8,489 bases of DNA from Clostridiales bacterium UBA2658 (GTDB lineage Bacteria; Bacillota; Clostridia; Oscillospirales; Oscillospiraceae), in assembly GCA_002359425.1 (NCBI GenBank), contig DEMY01000095.1, positions 1 through 8,489 of the forward strand. Reading direction: 5' to 3'. Positions 1 through 5,878 of the stretch are shown here, one piece after another. The first letter of the stretch is position 1. Each line of letters starts with the position of its first letter. The notes under the pieces are model-generated. The model ran no database searches. It was given only the letters and a program-made list of their open reading frames with translations, and had not been told where the DNA came from. The position numbers were made by a program, and so were the translations under genes.

Positions 1-1495
1 AGGGATAGAGTCCGCGGACAGCCGATTGATAATACTGATCGCGCAAAATCCGAACCGGCGAGGATGAGCGTGTCTCGATCGCCGTCAGCACTGCGTCCGG
101 CACGGTAAAACCACGCAGGCTCCGTTCAAAGATCGGCGCTGCTCCGCGCAGGGTATCGGCGACCGCCTCCGGCAGGCAGTCCGAAAATGCGGACGGCGTC
201 ACACCGGGACGGTAGCTGGGCGACACGCGATCCAGCTGCTCCGTGCGTTTTCCCGACAAAAAGTCTCCCATCGTTTGAATTGGAGCAAAATAATCTCCTT
301 TTCCGATAAGAAACGCCCGTTCCTCCCAAAGCTGCTGAAAACGCACACCCGCAAGCACATCGCCGCTTCCGAAGTCCTCCGGCCCGACGCCGACAAGAAA
401 CGCACCGTTTATATTCTTCCCATCCCGTGCGCGAAGGCTCATACCGTTCGTGACAAGCCGGCCCTCCTCGGACGCGGCAGCAACAACCTGCCCCCCTGGA
501 CAGACGCAGAAGGTATAGGCGCTGCGTCCGTTTGGCAGGTGGCAGGCAAGCTTGTAGTCCGCCGGGGGCAGTCTGTCCGCAAACGCGCCGAACTGCGCCG
601 TTGAGATATTTTTCTGCAGGTGCTCCGCACGCACGCCAATGGCAAACGATTTTTGCTCCATCGGTACGCCCGCCTCGGCCAGCATTTGAAAGGTATCCCG
701 CGCTGAGTGGCCGGGGGCCAGAATCAGCGTGTCACAGGGCAGTTCATATTCCGCACCGCCTGATGTGACGCGGACGGCTTTTAGTGCATTTCCCGCACAG
801 ATAATTTCGGTCATCTGCGCGCCGAGGCAAATCTCGCACCCAAGCGCGAGCAGCTCCTTTCGCATGGCCGCAACCACTTCGCGCAGAACATCCGTTCCGA
901 TGTGCGGCTTGTGCTGCCAGAGGATGTCGCGCGGTGCGCCAAACGCTGCAAAGGTTTCAAAAACATGCCCTACGCGCGGGTCTCCGATGCCGGTCGTAAG
1001 CTTGCCGTCCGAAAACGTGCCTGCGCCGCCCTCGCCAAATTGGACGTTCGAGGTGGTATTAAGCCGGCCCGTAGACCAGAAGCTTTACACGTCCTTTGTC
1101 CGCTGCTCGACCGGCTGTCCGCGCTCCAGAAGGAGAACCGGAATGCCCGCCCTCGCAAGGTGCAACGCAGCGAAAAGCCCAGCCGGACCCATTCCGACCA
1201 CAACCGGTCTCTGCTTGCTTTTGCGCAGGACCGGCGGAAAAACATAGGGCTTCGGGCTAAAAGCTGTGACGTCTGGGTTTGCGGCCTTTTGAACGGCGGA
1301 CGCCTCATCTGCCGTGACGACTGTCGCGGCGGCAACGTAGTGAACCTCTGTCTTTCGCCGCGCATCTATTGAAAGGCGTGACAATTCGATGCTTTCTATC
1401 TTATCGGGCGATATTTTCAGTTTTTTTGCCGTTGCTGTGCGAAGCTCAGGTTCGCCGAAATCGACCGGCAACGTCAGGTTCTGAACCTTGATCAT
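1..1495 (-). pseudogene. FAD-dependent oxidoreductase (COG2509 type), interrupted by an in-frame TAA, C-terminus off window
   Basis: This reads as a FAD/NAD(P)-dependent dehydrogenase of the COG2509 type; the family's physiological substrate is not settled. The start at 1495 is preceded by a G-rich Shine-Dalgarno (AGGGGGGAG). Residues 1-95 form the N-terminal domain usual in the family. The dinucleotide-binding motif GMGPAG lies at 101-106, followed by the acidic ERG at 124-126. Codon 137 (1085-1087) is TAA. Beyond it the same frame stays open to the window edge (about 361 codons) and carries family motifs: VQFGEGGAGTFSDGKL just after the stop, then APGHSARDTF, GRSAYTFCVCPGGQVVAAASE, NGMS and finally RGLYP. 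About 40 C-terminal residues are missing at the edge. As I recall the family, the stop replaces a Glu in a DVE-x-FW stretch, so one substitution (GAA to TAA) explains it. TAA ends neighbouring genes normally, so recoding is unlikely. It is either a recent pseudogene or a sequence error. Confidence 0.85.
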
Positions 1496-1499
1496 GGGT

Positions 1500-1567
1500 C
1501 TCCCCCCTAAAAACAGAGGACCGCGGCAAACGCGGAACGGTTAAGACCGTTCCCTGCAAGCGCAGGG
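1500..1567 (-). promoter_or_regulatory. Hairpin-rich leader with possible attenuator before the oxidoreductase
   Basis: On the minus strand, between the DUF1002 stop and the oxidoreductase start, three hairpins follow one another. They are TCCCTGC/GCAGGGA with loop GCTT, GGAACGGT/ACCGTTCC (8 bp, loop CTTA), and CCGCG/CGCGG. A T5 run comes next, about six bases beyond the last stem, and then the G-rich ribosome binding site. The neighbouring stems overlap, so not all can form at once. This could be a weak terminator for the DUF1002 transcript or an attenuator. The T run is short and displaced, so the call is tentative. Confidence 0.35.
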
Positions 1568-1614
1568 AGCGGCCTGATTTGTCCGCCGGGTTGCGGCAGT
1601 CCTTTTTTATTTTG

Positions 1615-2487
1615 TTACTTTTCTCCGCCAAAGAGACCGGAGAAGAAGCTCCCGACGCTCTGCATAAATTCACCGAAAGAAGCGGCAAACTTTGAAACCT
1701 TATCCTTCGCGCCCGCGAGCTTTTTGGCCGTGGACTGAAACTGCTCAACCTTTGCCTTGAGCTGGTCGGTATCGAGCTTTTCGAGCTGACGGGTCAGCGA
1801 AATGAGCTGGTTCACCTCGCCGTCTTTCAAGCTGATGTTATTTTCGTCGGCAAGGCGCTTGATTTCGGCGCGCAGCTCATCGTCCGACATATTCTTGGTC
1901 TCGCCAAGGATTTCCTTAAGCTCGTTCACGATCGTGACGGCATCCGTGCTGCCGATCTCGTCGGCAAGCTGGGCTGTCGTCACAAGCTCCTGCGTGCCGG
2001 CCAGTTTCGCGGTTGAGTCAAGCTTTTTGCCGGTGATGTCCTCATAGGCCTTGTAAACGCCGGTGAGCGCGGCGGTTCCGGAGATACCCTGAATCGGGCT
2101 TGTCACAACGACCTTTGCGTCGTCAATGCCGGCGGTCGAGAGCGCGTTGCGGTACATGTCCTTGGAGCACCAGCTAATGTTGGAGGTCGTGACGTCGAGG
2201 CCCTTGCCCTCGGCTAAAATCTTGATGTAAATGCAGGAGATTGAGTGCGTTCCAATAACGGAAGAATCGACGACGCCGTCGAGGTACTGGCGCTCCTCGG
2301 CATTTGTGACCGTGAGTTCCTTGACGCTGCCCTTGTCGATCCCGAAGGTCTTGTAGACGATTGCCTTCTGCGCCTCGGTGATGTCCGCGCCAATGACGGT
2401 GCGGGCCTCGCCCTCGTCCAGCGCGAACGCGGAGGTCATGCCGAACAGCATGGCGGCCGTGAGCACAAAGGTGATAATCTTTTTCAT
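1615..2487 (-). CDS. Secreted DUF1002 (YpuA-like) protein
   Basis: This is a 290-residue exported protein of the DUF1002 family (Bacillus subtilis YpuA is a member). The molecular function is unknown. Residues 1-22 are a signal peptide: MKK, a hydrophobic core to about residue 19, and a likely cut after SAFA. The conserved core follows at about 28-200, with the family-typical VIGADITEAQ at 31-40 and the pattern SSVIGTHSISCIYI at 75-88. Two cysteines (85 and 107) could pair outside the cell. Residues 200-265 are charged, helix-rich and probably coiled-coil, and the C-terminus is a short amphipathic segment (FFSGLFGGEK). The start is supported by AAAGGA about six bases upstream and by a consensus promoter. 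It may be co-transcribed with the oxidoreductase 119 bases downstream, because no strong terminator separates them. Confidence 0.92.
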   Translation of the reverse strand: MKKIITFVLTAAMLFGMTSAFALDEGEARTVIGADITEAQKAIVYKTFGIDKGSVKELTVTNAEERQYLDGVVDSSVIGTHSISCIYIKILAEGKGLDVTTSNISWCSKDMYRNALSTAGIDDAKVVVTSPIQGISGTAALTGVYKAYEDITGKKLDSTAKLAGTQELVTTAQLADEIGSTDAVTIVNELKEILGETKNMSDDELRAEIKRLADENNISLKDGEVNQLISLTRQLEKLDTDQLKAKVEQFQSTAKKLAGAKDKVSKFAASFGEFMQSVGSFFSGLFGGEK

Positions 2488-2556
2488 AACGGTTCCTTTC
2501 CCATTTTCCTATGTTTTCTGCCAGTTAGCGGTTTCTTTTTTTAATATAGATATTGT

Positions 2557-2585
2557 ATTATACCGCGTTTTTTTCGTTTTGTACA
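2557..2585 (-). promoter_or_regulatory. Sigma-A-type promoter for the DUF1002 gene
   Basis: On the minus strand a perfect -10 TATAAT (2557-2562) is separated by 17 bases from a -35 TGTACA (2580-2585, four of six matches to TTGACA). The predicted start lies near 2550, giving a leader of about 60 nt before the gene at 2487. The region is A+T-rich, unlike the coding sequence. Confidence 0.75.
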
Positions 2586-2598
2586 TCCTTAGAACATC

Positions 2599-2628
2599 TT
2601 TTCCGGCTTTAACTCATAGACGTATAAA
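2599..2628 (+). promoter_or_regulatory. Possible promoter for the AGCS symporter gene
   Basis: A TATAAA box at 2623-2628 is the best -10 candidate upstream of the symporter. The -35 is poor (TTTTCC at 2599-2604, 18 bases away). If real, it lies back to back with the DUF1002 promoter, with only about 13 bp between the two -35 regions. The predicted leader is about 50 nt. Confidence 0.35.
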
Positions 2629-2687
2629 GCGCAGGAAAGTTCCTTCGGACTCTTCTGATGCAAACTATGAGGGAACAGGAGACAGGT

Positions 2688-4067
2688 ATGCAGGGCATTT
2701 CGGAAAAGCTTCTGGCACTCAGCGCATGGCTCGACGGGCTTGTGTGGGGGCCTTTTATGATGGCACTCATGATAGGTGCGGGCGTGTGGCTAAGCGTTTG
2801 CACAGGATTTCCGCAGTTCCGGCGCTTCGGGCAGATGCTGCGCGTGACGCTCGGCAGCGCCTTTTCAGGGAAAAAGGAAAAGGGCGCTCTATCGCCCTTT
2901 CAGGCGGTGTCCACGGCGCTGGCCGGGACCGTCGGGACAGGGAACATTGCCGGCATCGCTGGGGCGGTGGCGCTTGGCGGACCGGGGGCCGTATTCTGGA
3001 TGTGGTTCTCAGCGCTTTGGGGCATGGCGACGAAATATGCCGAGGTATTGCTCGCCGTCAAGTTCCGGGAGCGAAACGCCGTCGGCGAGTGGGTCGGCGG
3101 GCCAATGTATACGATCATAAACGGTCTTGGGAAAAAATACAGACCGCTCGCGGCGGTCTTTTCGCTTTTCGGCATGTGCGCCGCGTTTGGCATCGGCAAC
3201 ATGGCGCAGGTAAATACAATCTCTTCGGCAGCAGTTGCGCTCTCCGAAACGCTTTCGCCGGGGTCCGCGCCGAGCTTTGAAATTCGTCTTGCCGTCGGTC
3301 TCGCCGTCGCCGTTGCAGTCGCTCTGGTCCTGCTTGGCGGAGTCGGACGTATCGGCGCAGTCGCGGAGCGGCTTGTCCCGGCAATGAGTCTGTTTTACAT
3401 TGTCGGGGCAATGACCGTGATTGTCCAAAACAGCGCTGCGCTGCCGGAGGTTCTAAGGGCGATCTTCGGGGGGGCCTTCTGTCCGCAGGCGGTTCTCGGC
3501 GGGGCAGCGGGCATCGGCGTGCGGGAGGCTGTGCGGCTCGGTGTCGGGAGGGGTGTTTTTTCAAACGAGGCCGGGCTCGGCTCGGCTCCCATCGCGCATG
3601 CGACGACGAGCGAAACAGACCCCGCAAGGCAGGCGCTTTTCGGCATTTTTGAAGTCTTTGTGGACACCATCGTCATCTGTACACTGACGGCGCTGGCCAT
3701 CCTCACAAGCGGCGTTTCCATCCCCTATGGCCGTGACGCAGGGGCGGAGCTAACAATAGCGGCGTTTGCAAGTGCCTTTGGCGGGCGTACGGCCGGGACC
3801 GTCATCGCGCTGTGCATCGTCTTTTTCGCGCTATCGTCGATTTTGAGCTGGTCCCTCTATGGCAGCCGCTGTGCGGAATTTCTGTTCGGTCAGAAGGTGC
3901 TGACAGGGTACAGGCTCGTCTTTGTCGTCTTCATCGTTTTAGGCGCCGTTTCCGATCTTGCGCTTGCGTGGAACATCTCGAATACCTTGAACGGCCTCAT
4001 GGCAATACCAAACCTCATTGCAGTTTTGGCGCTCTCCGGGGTCATAAGAAGGGAATGCAAAAAATAA
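2688..4067 (+). CDS. Sodium:alanine/glycine symporter, AGCS family
   Basis: This is an integral membrane carrier that imports alanine or glycine together with Na+ (AGCS family, TC 2.A.25). The protein is 459 residues, a normal full length, with about ten or eleven hydrophobic segments. The first signature, ALAGTVGTGNIAGIAGAVAL, is at 77-96 and is followed by GGPGAVFWMW at 97-106. The second signature, GVFSNEAGLGSAPIAHA, is at 289-305. Both are hallmark AGCS sequences that belong to the substrate and ion pathway. The C-terminus is basic (RRECKK), as usual for a cytoplasmic tail. I chose the ATG at 2688 because AGGAG (2677-2681) sits six bases upstream. The in-frame ATG at 2658 would add ten residues, lacks a ribosome binding site and would place AGGAG inside the gene. 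The exact substrate (Ala, Gly or another neutral amino acid) cannot be read from the sequence. No clear terminator follows, so some read-through into the DUF1801 gene is possible. Confidence 0.96.
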   Translation: MQGISEKLLALSAWLDGLVWGPFMMALMIGAGVWLSVCTGFPQFRRFGQMLRVTLGSAFSGKKEKGALSPFQAVSTALAGTVGTGNIAGIAGAVALGGPGAVFWMWFSALWGMATKYAEVLLAVKFRERNAVGEWVGGPMYTIINGLGKKYRPLAAVFSLFGMCAAFGIGNMAQVNTISSAAVALSETLSPGSAPSFEIRLAVGLAVAVAVALVLLGGVGRIGAVAERLVPAMSLFYIVGAMTVIVQNSAALPEVLRAIFGGAFCPQAVLGGAAGIGVREAVRLGVGRGVFSNEAGLGSAPIAHATTSETDPARQALFGIFEVFVDTIVICTLTALAILTSGVSIPYGRDAGAELTIAAFASAFGGRTAGTVIALCIVFFALSSILSWSLYGSRCAEFLFGQKVLTGYRLVFVVFIVLGAVSDLALAWNISNTLNGLMAIPNLIAVLALSGVIRRECKK

Positions 4068-4079
4068 CGGGCTTCGCTG

Positions 4080-4108
4080 TTGAATATCCGCGCGCGACAT
4101 GATAGGAT
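4080..4108 (+). promoter_or_regulatory. Candidate promoter for the DUF1801 gene
   Basis: TTGAAT (4080-4085) and TAGGAT (4103-4108) lie exactly 17 bases apart, each matching the sigma-A consensus at four of six positions. The predicted transcription start is near 4115, which coincides with the first arm of the palindrome described next. The 80-base gap after the symporter gene is long enough for an independent promoter. Confidence 0.5.
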
Positions 4109-4114
4109 GCTTTT

Positions 4115-4129
4115 AAACTGGCACAGTTT
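4115..4129. promoter_or_regulatory. Perfect palindrome at the DUF1801 transcription start (operator or RNA hairpin)
   Basis: AAACTGGCACAGTTT is a perfect 6-bp inverted repeat with a 3-base centre. It lies just downstream of the candidate -10 box and three bases before the AAAGGAG ribosome binding site. The position suits a repressor operator. As RNA it would form a small hairpin at the very 5' end of the transcript. Which of the two it is cannot be told from sequence. Confidence 0.45.
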
Positions 4130-4147
4130 ATGAAAGGAGCCAACAGC

Positions 4148-4492
4148 ATGAACGCGGACGTTGAAAGCTATATCGGAAAATTTGATGAGGCTGTGCAAGG
4201 GTGCTTTCTTAATCTGCGGCAGCTTCTTTTGGAAAGCGTTCCATGCGACGTCGAGGAAAAGCTCTGGGCGAAATTGCCAAGCTATTACCGGGCGGATAAA
4301 TTCGTACGCCTCATTCCGTTCAAGGACCACATCAACATTGAAGCGTCGGCTGTCGCGGCGCATGAATGGCAGTTGGCGGGTTACAAGCGCACGCCAAAGG
4401 GGATGCTACAGGTATATCACAATCAGGATATTCCCACGAAGGCCCTCAAAGCTATTTACATTGAAACGCTGTTTCCTTCATCTTCAAAATAA
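4148..4492 (+). CDS. DUF1801 / YdhG-like small protein
   Basis: This is a 114-residue soluble protein of the DUF1801 (PF08818, YdhG-like) family. Some Bacillus members have been described as frataxin-like intracellular iron chaperones, but that role should not be assumed here. Visible family features are the N-terminal YIGKFDEAVQGCFLNLRQLL helix, the E-x-K-L-W-x-K-L-P-S-Y segment around residues 36-46, the strand FVRLIPFKDHINIEAS (about 52-67), and a C-terminal helix ending near KAIYIETLF. The length is normal. The ATG at 4148 is chosen because AAAGGAG (4133-4139) lies eight bases before it. The in-frame ATG at 4130 would translate that ribosome binding site. The TAA stop overlaps the first bases of the following terminator. 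Confidence 0.88.
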   Translation: MNADVESYIGKFDEAVQGCFLNLRQLLLESVPCDVEEKLWAKLPSYYRADKFVRLIPFKDHINIEASAVAAHEWQLAGYKRTPKGMLQVYHNQDIPTKALKAIYIETLFPSSSK

Positions 4493-4520
4493 AAGCCACC
4501 GCCAAAGCGGTGGCTTTTAT
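4491..4520. terminator. Bidirectional intrinsic terminator between DUF1801 and rplL
   Basis: A perfect GC-rich stem GCCACCGC/GCGGTGGC with a CAAA loop is flanked by AAAA and TTTT, which extend it to 12 bp. A T-rich tract follows on both strands (TTTTAT on plus, TTTTATTTTG on minus). It sits between two convergent genes and can end both the plus-strand DUF1801 transcript and the minus-strand rplJL transcript. Confidence 0.9.
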
Positions 4521-4540
4521 GATAGGCTGTAAAAGCGAAC

Positions 4541-4915
4541 TTACTTGAGTTCGACCTTTGCGCCGGCGCCTTCGAGCTGCGTCTTGAGGGCTTCGGCGTC
4601 TTCTTTGCTAACGCCTTCCTTGATCTTGGCAGGGATGCCTTCGACAAGAGCCTTCGCATCGGCAAGGCCGAGACCGGTGATAGCACGGACTTCCTTGATG
4701 ACCTTAATCTTCTCTGCGCCGAAGTCGGTCATAACGACGTCGAACTCGGTCTGCTCTTCAGCAGCGGGAGCGGCTGCGCCAGCAGCGGCAGGAGCGGCGA
4801 CAGCTGCGGCGGAAACGCCGAAGGTCTCCTCAAGAGCGTGTACGAGTTCGGAAAGCTCGAGAACGGAGAGATTTTTGATATCTTCGATCAGAGCGGTAAC
4901 TTTTTCGCTAGCCAT
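4541..4915 (-). CDS. rplL: 50S ribosomal protein L7/L12
   Basis: L7/L12 is the stalk protein of the large subunit, present in several dimers on L10, where it recruits and activates the translational GTPases. The protein is 124 residues, standard length. The N-terminal dimerisation domain (1-35, with [22 protein letters not shown]) binds L10. The Ala/Pro-rich flexible hinge covers about 36-53. The C-terminal globular domain (about 56-124) contains [26 protein letters not shown] and the end AGAKVELK. A perfect AGGAGG lies eight bases before the ATG. It follows rplJ after 39 bases, in the usual order, and is ended by the bidirectional terminator. No rpoB follows, unlike the common arrangement in Firmicutes. 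Confidence 0.98.
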   Translation of the reverse strand: MASEKVTALIEDIKNLSVLELSELVHALEETFGVSAAAVAAPAAAGAAAPAAEEQTEFDVVMTDFGAEKIKVIKEVRAITGLGLADAKALVEGIPAKIKEGVSKEDAEALKTQLEGAGAKVELK

Positions 4916-4954
4916 AGTAAATTTCCTCCTAAGTTTAATGAGTGTCCCGCCCGA

Positions 4955-5488
4955 TCATTCGGCTGCGGGTTCGGCGGACTCGGCGGAGCCGCCCTTCTGT
5001 TCAAGAATCTGGCCGAGCACGACAGCCAGACTGGTGATGGGCGCGAGCATCGTTCCAAGGACTTTGCCGTAGAGGGCTTCCTTGGACGGAAGCGTGGCAA
5101 TCTCGGCCATTTCCGTGGCGGAAAGGACCTTGCCGTCCATAAAGCCGGCTTTGACGGTAAATACATTTTCGCCCAGCTTTTTGGAGAAGTCGCCGATCAC
5201 GCGGAAAGGCGCGATGGGGTCTTCGGTCGTTGTGGCGAGAGAAGTCGTTCCGTTGAGGATAGGGTCGATCTCGGAAAGACCAACTTCGCCGATCGCGCGG
5301 CGGCACAGTGTGTTTTTGATGACGCTGTACTCGACGCCGTTCTTACGAAGCTCATTGCGCAGCTCTGTGTCCTGCAGGACAGTGATGCCCTTGTAGTCAA
5401 CAAAGATACCGGCACTCGCGTTCTTTAAACGATCTGCAAGTTCCGCAACGACGGCCTGCTTCTCACTGAGAACCTTTGCGTTTGGCAT
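4955..5488 (-). CDS. rplJ: 50S ribosomal protein L10
   Basis: L10 is the base of the ribosomal stalk. It binds 23S rRNA through its N-terminal domain and L7/L12 dimers through its C-terminal helix, and with L12 it represses its own operon. The protein is 177 residues. Typical segments are KQAVVAELADRLKNASAGIFVDY (from about residue 10), LRNELRKNGVEYSVIKNTLCRRA (about 43-65), and TLPSKEALYGKVLGTMLAPI near the C-terminus, followed by an acidic, Ala-rich tail. The frame is open upstream to 5629, but the true start is the ATG at 5488. GGAGG stands about nine bases before it, and the longer version would translate the L10 leader. rplL follows directly. The usual partners rplK and rplA are not upstream here. 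Confidence 0.98.
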   Translation of the reverse strand: MPNAKVLSEKQAVVAELADRLKNASAGIFVDYKGITVLQDTELRNELRKNGVEYSVIKNTLCRRAIGEVGLSEIDPILNGTTSLATTTEDPIAPFRVIGDFSKKLGENVFTVKAGFMDGKVLSATEMAEIATLPSKEALYGKVLGTMLAPITSLAVVLGQILEQKGGSAESAEPAAE

Positions 5489-5625
5489 TTGTTTCACCTC
5501 CGTGGTTGATCTGCGCTCATAAAAGAAAAAGCCTTTGCACCGAAGCACAAAGACAAACAGCTTTTTTATGGAGCCGTCCTCGGCAGGACTTACGGCTATA
5601 AAGCCACCTGCTGTCTTTGGAGCGC
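5489..5625 (-). promoter_or_regulatory. Ribosomal protein L10 leader (rplJL autoregulation)
   Basis: The leader matches the Firmicutes L10-leader pattern (Rfam L10_leader) as I know it: AAAGACAGCAGG, a small hairpin GGCT-TTAT-AGCC (5594-5605), then CCTGCCGAGG. CAGCAGG (5607-5613) pairs with CCTGCCG (5581-5587), and the AAAGA/GA bulge forms the kink-turn bound by the L10-L12 complex. Downstream is an attenuator hairpin. CAAAGAC within the binding site (5613-5619) is fully complementary to GTCTTTG (5548-5554) in the 5' arm of that hairpin, so protein binding and antitermination compete. Excess L10-L12 should therefore favour termination. An alternative stem AGCCG-TCCT/AGGA-CGGCT (5572-5597) would compete with the binding fold. 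Confidence 0.9.
5521..5567 (-). terminator. Attenuator terminator within the L10 leader
   Basis: On the minus strand the hairpin runs GTCTTTGTGC, loop TTCG, GTGCAAAGGC (5531-5554, with some G-T pairs and a C(TTCG)G tetraloop) and is followed by TTTTTCTTTT. An AAAAAGC/GCTTTTT outer extension is possible across a bulge. It lies before the rplJ ribosome binding site, as expected for transcription attenuation of rplJL. Confidence 0.8.
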
Positions 5626-5631
5626 TCAATC

Positions 5632-5660
5632 ATATTAGCACGGGTGCGTGATTTTGTCAA
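5632..5660 (-). promoter_or_regulatory. Strong promoter of the rplJL operon
   Basis: On the minus strand a perfect TTGACA (5655-5660) is followed after 17 bases by TAATAT (5632-5637), with a TGN extended -10 element directly upstream (TGCTAATAT). Transcription should start near 5625, immediately before the L10 leader fold. Confidence 0.85.
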
Positions 5661-5688
5661 GAGGTTTTGTGAAGGGTTTGCCAAACGC

Positions 5689-5799
5689 GGCGGACGAAGC
5701 GTCCCGCCCTGTGGGATATGATATGAGTAAGCCTTGGTAATATAAAAAACGGATACGATACTGCGTGGGCGACCCTGTATGGCTGCCCGTTTGGCTTAC
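5689..5799. repeat. Nested inverted repeats, possible structured RNA or palindromic intergenic element
   Basis: The interval between the SLH gene terminator and the rplJL promoter (5661-5837) holds no convincing gene. Read on the plus strand, GTAAGCC (5727-5733) pairs with GGCTTAC (5793-5799), AAACGG (5747-5752) with CCGTTT (5787-5792), ATAC (5758-5761) with GTAT (5777-5780), and GGG with CCC around CGA (5767-5775). All are in nested order. A separate hairpin GGCGGACG/CGTCCCGCC (with one bulged base) lies at about 5690-5709. A 66-codon minus-strand open frame crosses the area, but no ribosome binding site precedes its ATG. Confidence 0.45.
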
Positions 5800-5837
5800 A
5801 CTTTTGAGAAAGCTGCTCTGCGCCTTCTGGCTCATGG

Positions 5838-5866
5838 AAAAAAGAACGGGGCCTTTCGGCCCCGTT
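5838..5866 (-). terminator. Intrinsic terminator of the SLH glycosidase gene
   Basis: A perfect 9-bp stem AACGGGGCC/GGCCCCGTT with a GAAA tetraloop (5845-5866) is followed on the minus strand by C and T6. It lies just 12 bases beyond the stop codon of the SLH gene. Confidence 0.92.
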
Positions 5867-5878
5867 TAATTTAAATAT

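Noticed and set aside
1085..1087. Programmed stop-codon readthrough or recoding of TAA in the oxidoreductase
   Set aside because: TAA is the normal stop of neighbouring genes, no recoding signal is recognisable after it, and TAA is not a known selenocysteine or pyrrolysine codon. A point mutation or sequence error is simpler.
1578..1612. Plus-strand hairpin CCGCCG/CGGCAG followed by a T-rich run
   Set aside because: It resembles a terminator on the plus strand, but there is no plus-strand gene to its left, the stem is only 6 bp including a G-T pair, and three bases separate it from the T run.
2658..2687. Ten-residue N-terminal extension of the symporter from the ATG at 2658
   Set aside because: No ribosome binding site precedes it, and the AGGAG that fits the ATG at 2688 would lie inside the coding sequence.
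2378..3280. 300-codon plus-strand open frame overlapping the DUF1002 and symporter genes
   Set aside because: It crosses two divergent genes and their promoters. Its product is Arg-rich without recognisable motifs, and it shadows the symporter frame.
3115..3627. Long minus-strand open frames beneath the symporter gene
   Set aside because: Arg/Pro-rich translations typical of the antisense of GC-rich coding DNA. The plus-strand frame carries full AGCS signatures.
4161..4532. 123-codon plus-strand frame overlapping the DUF1801 gene
   Set aside because: It is an out-of-frame shadow that runs through the bidirectional terminator. The DUF1801 frame has both the motifs and the ribosome binding site.
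5489..5629. 47-residue N-terminal extension of L10
   Set aside because: It would translate the L10 leader, including the attenuator. The ATG at 5488 has a good ribosome binding site and gives the standard length.
5635..5835. 66-codon open frame on the minus strand between the SLH terminator and rplJ
   Set aside because: Its ATG follows the T-tract of a terminator directly, with no ribosome binding site. Its 3' end overlaps the rplJL promoter, and the sequence is better explained by nested inverted repeats.
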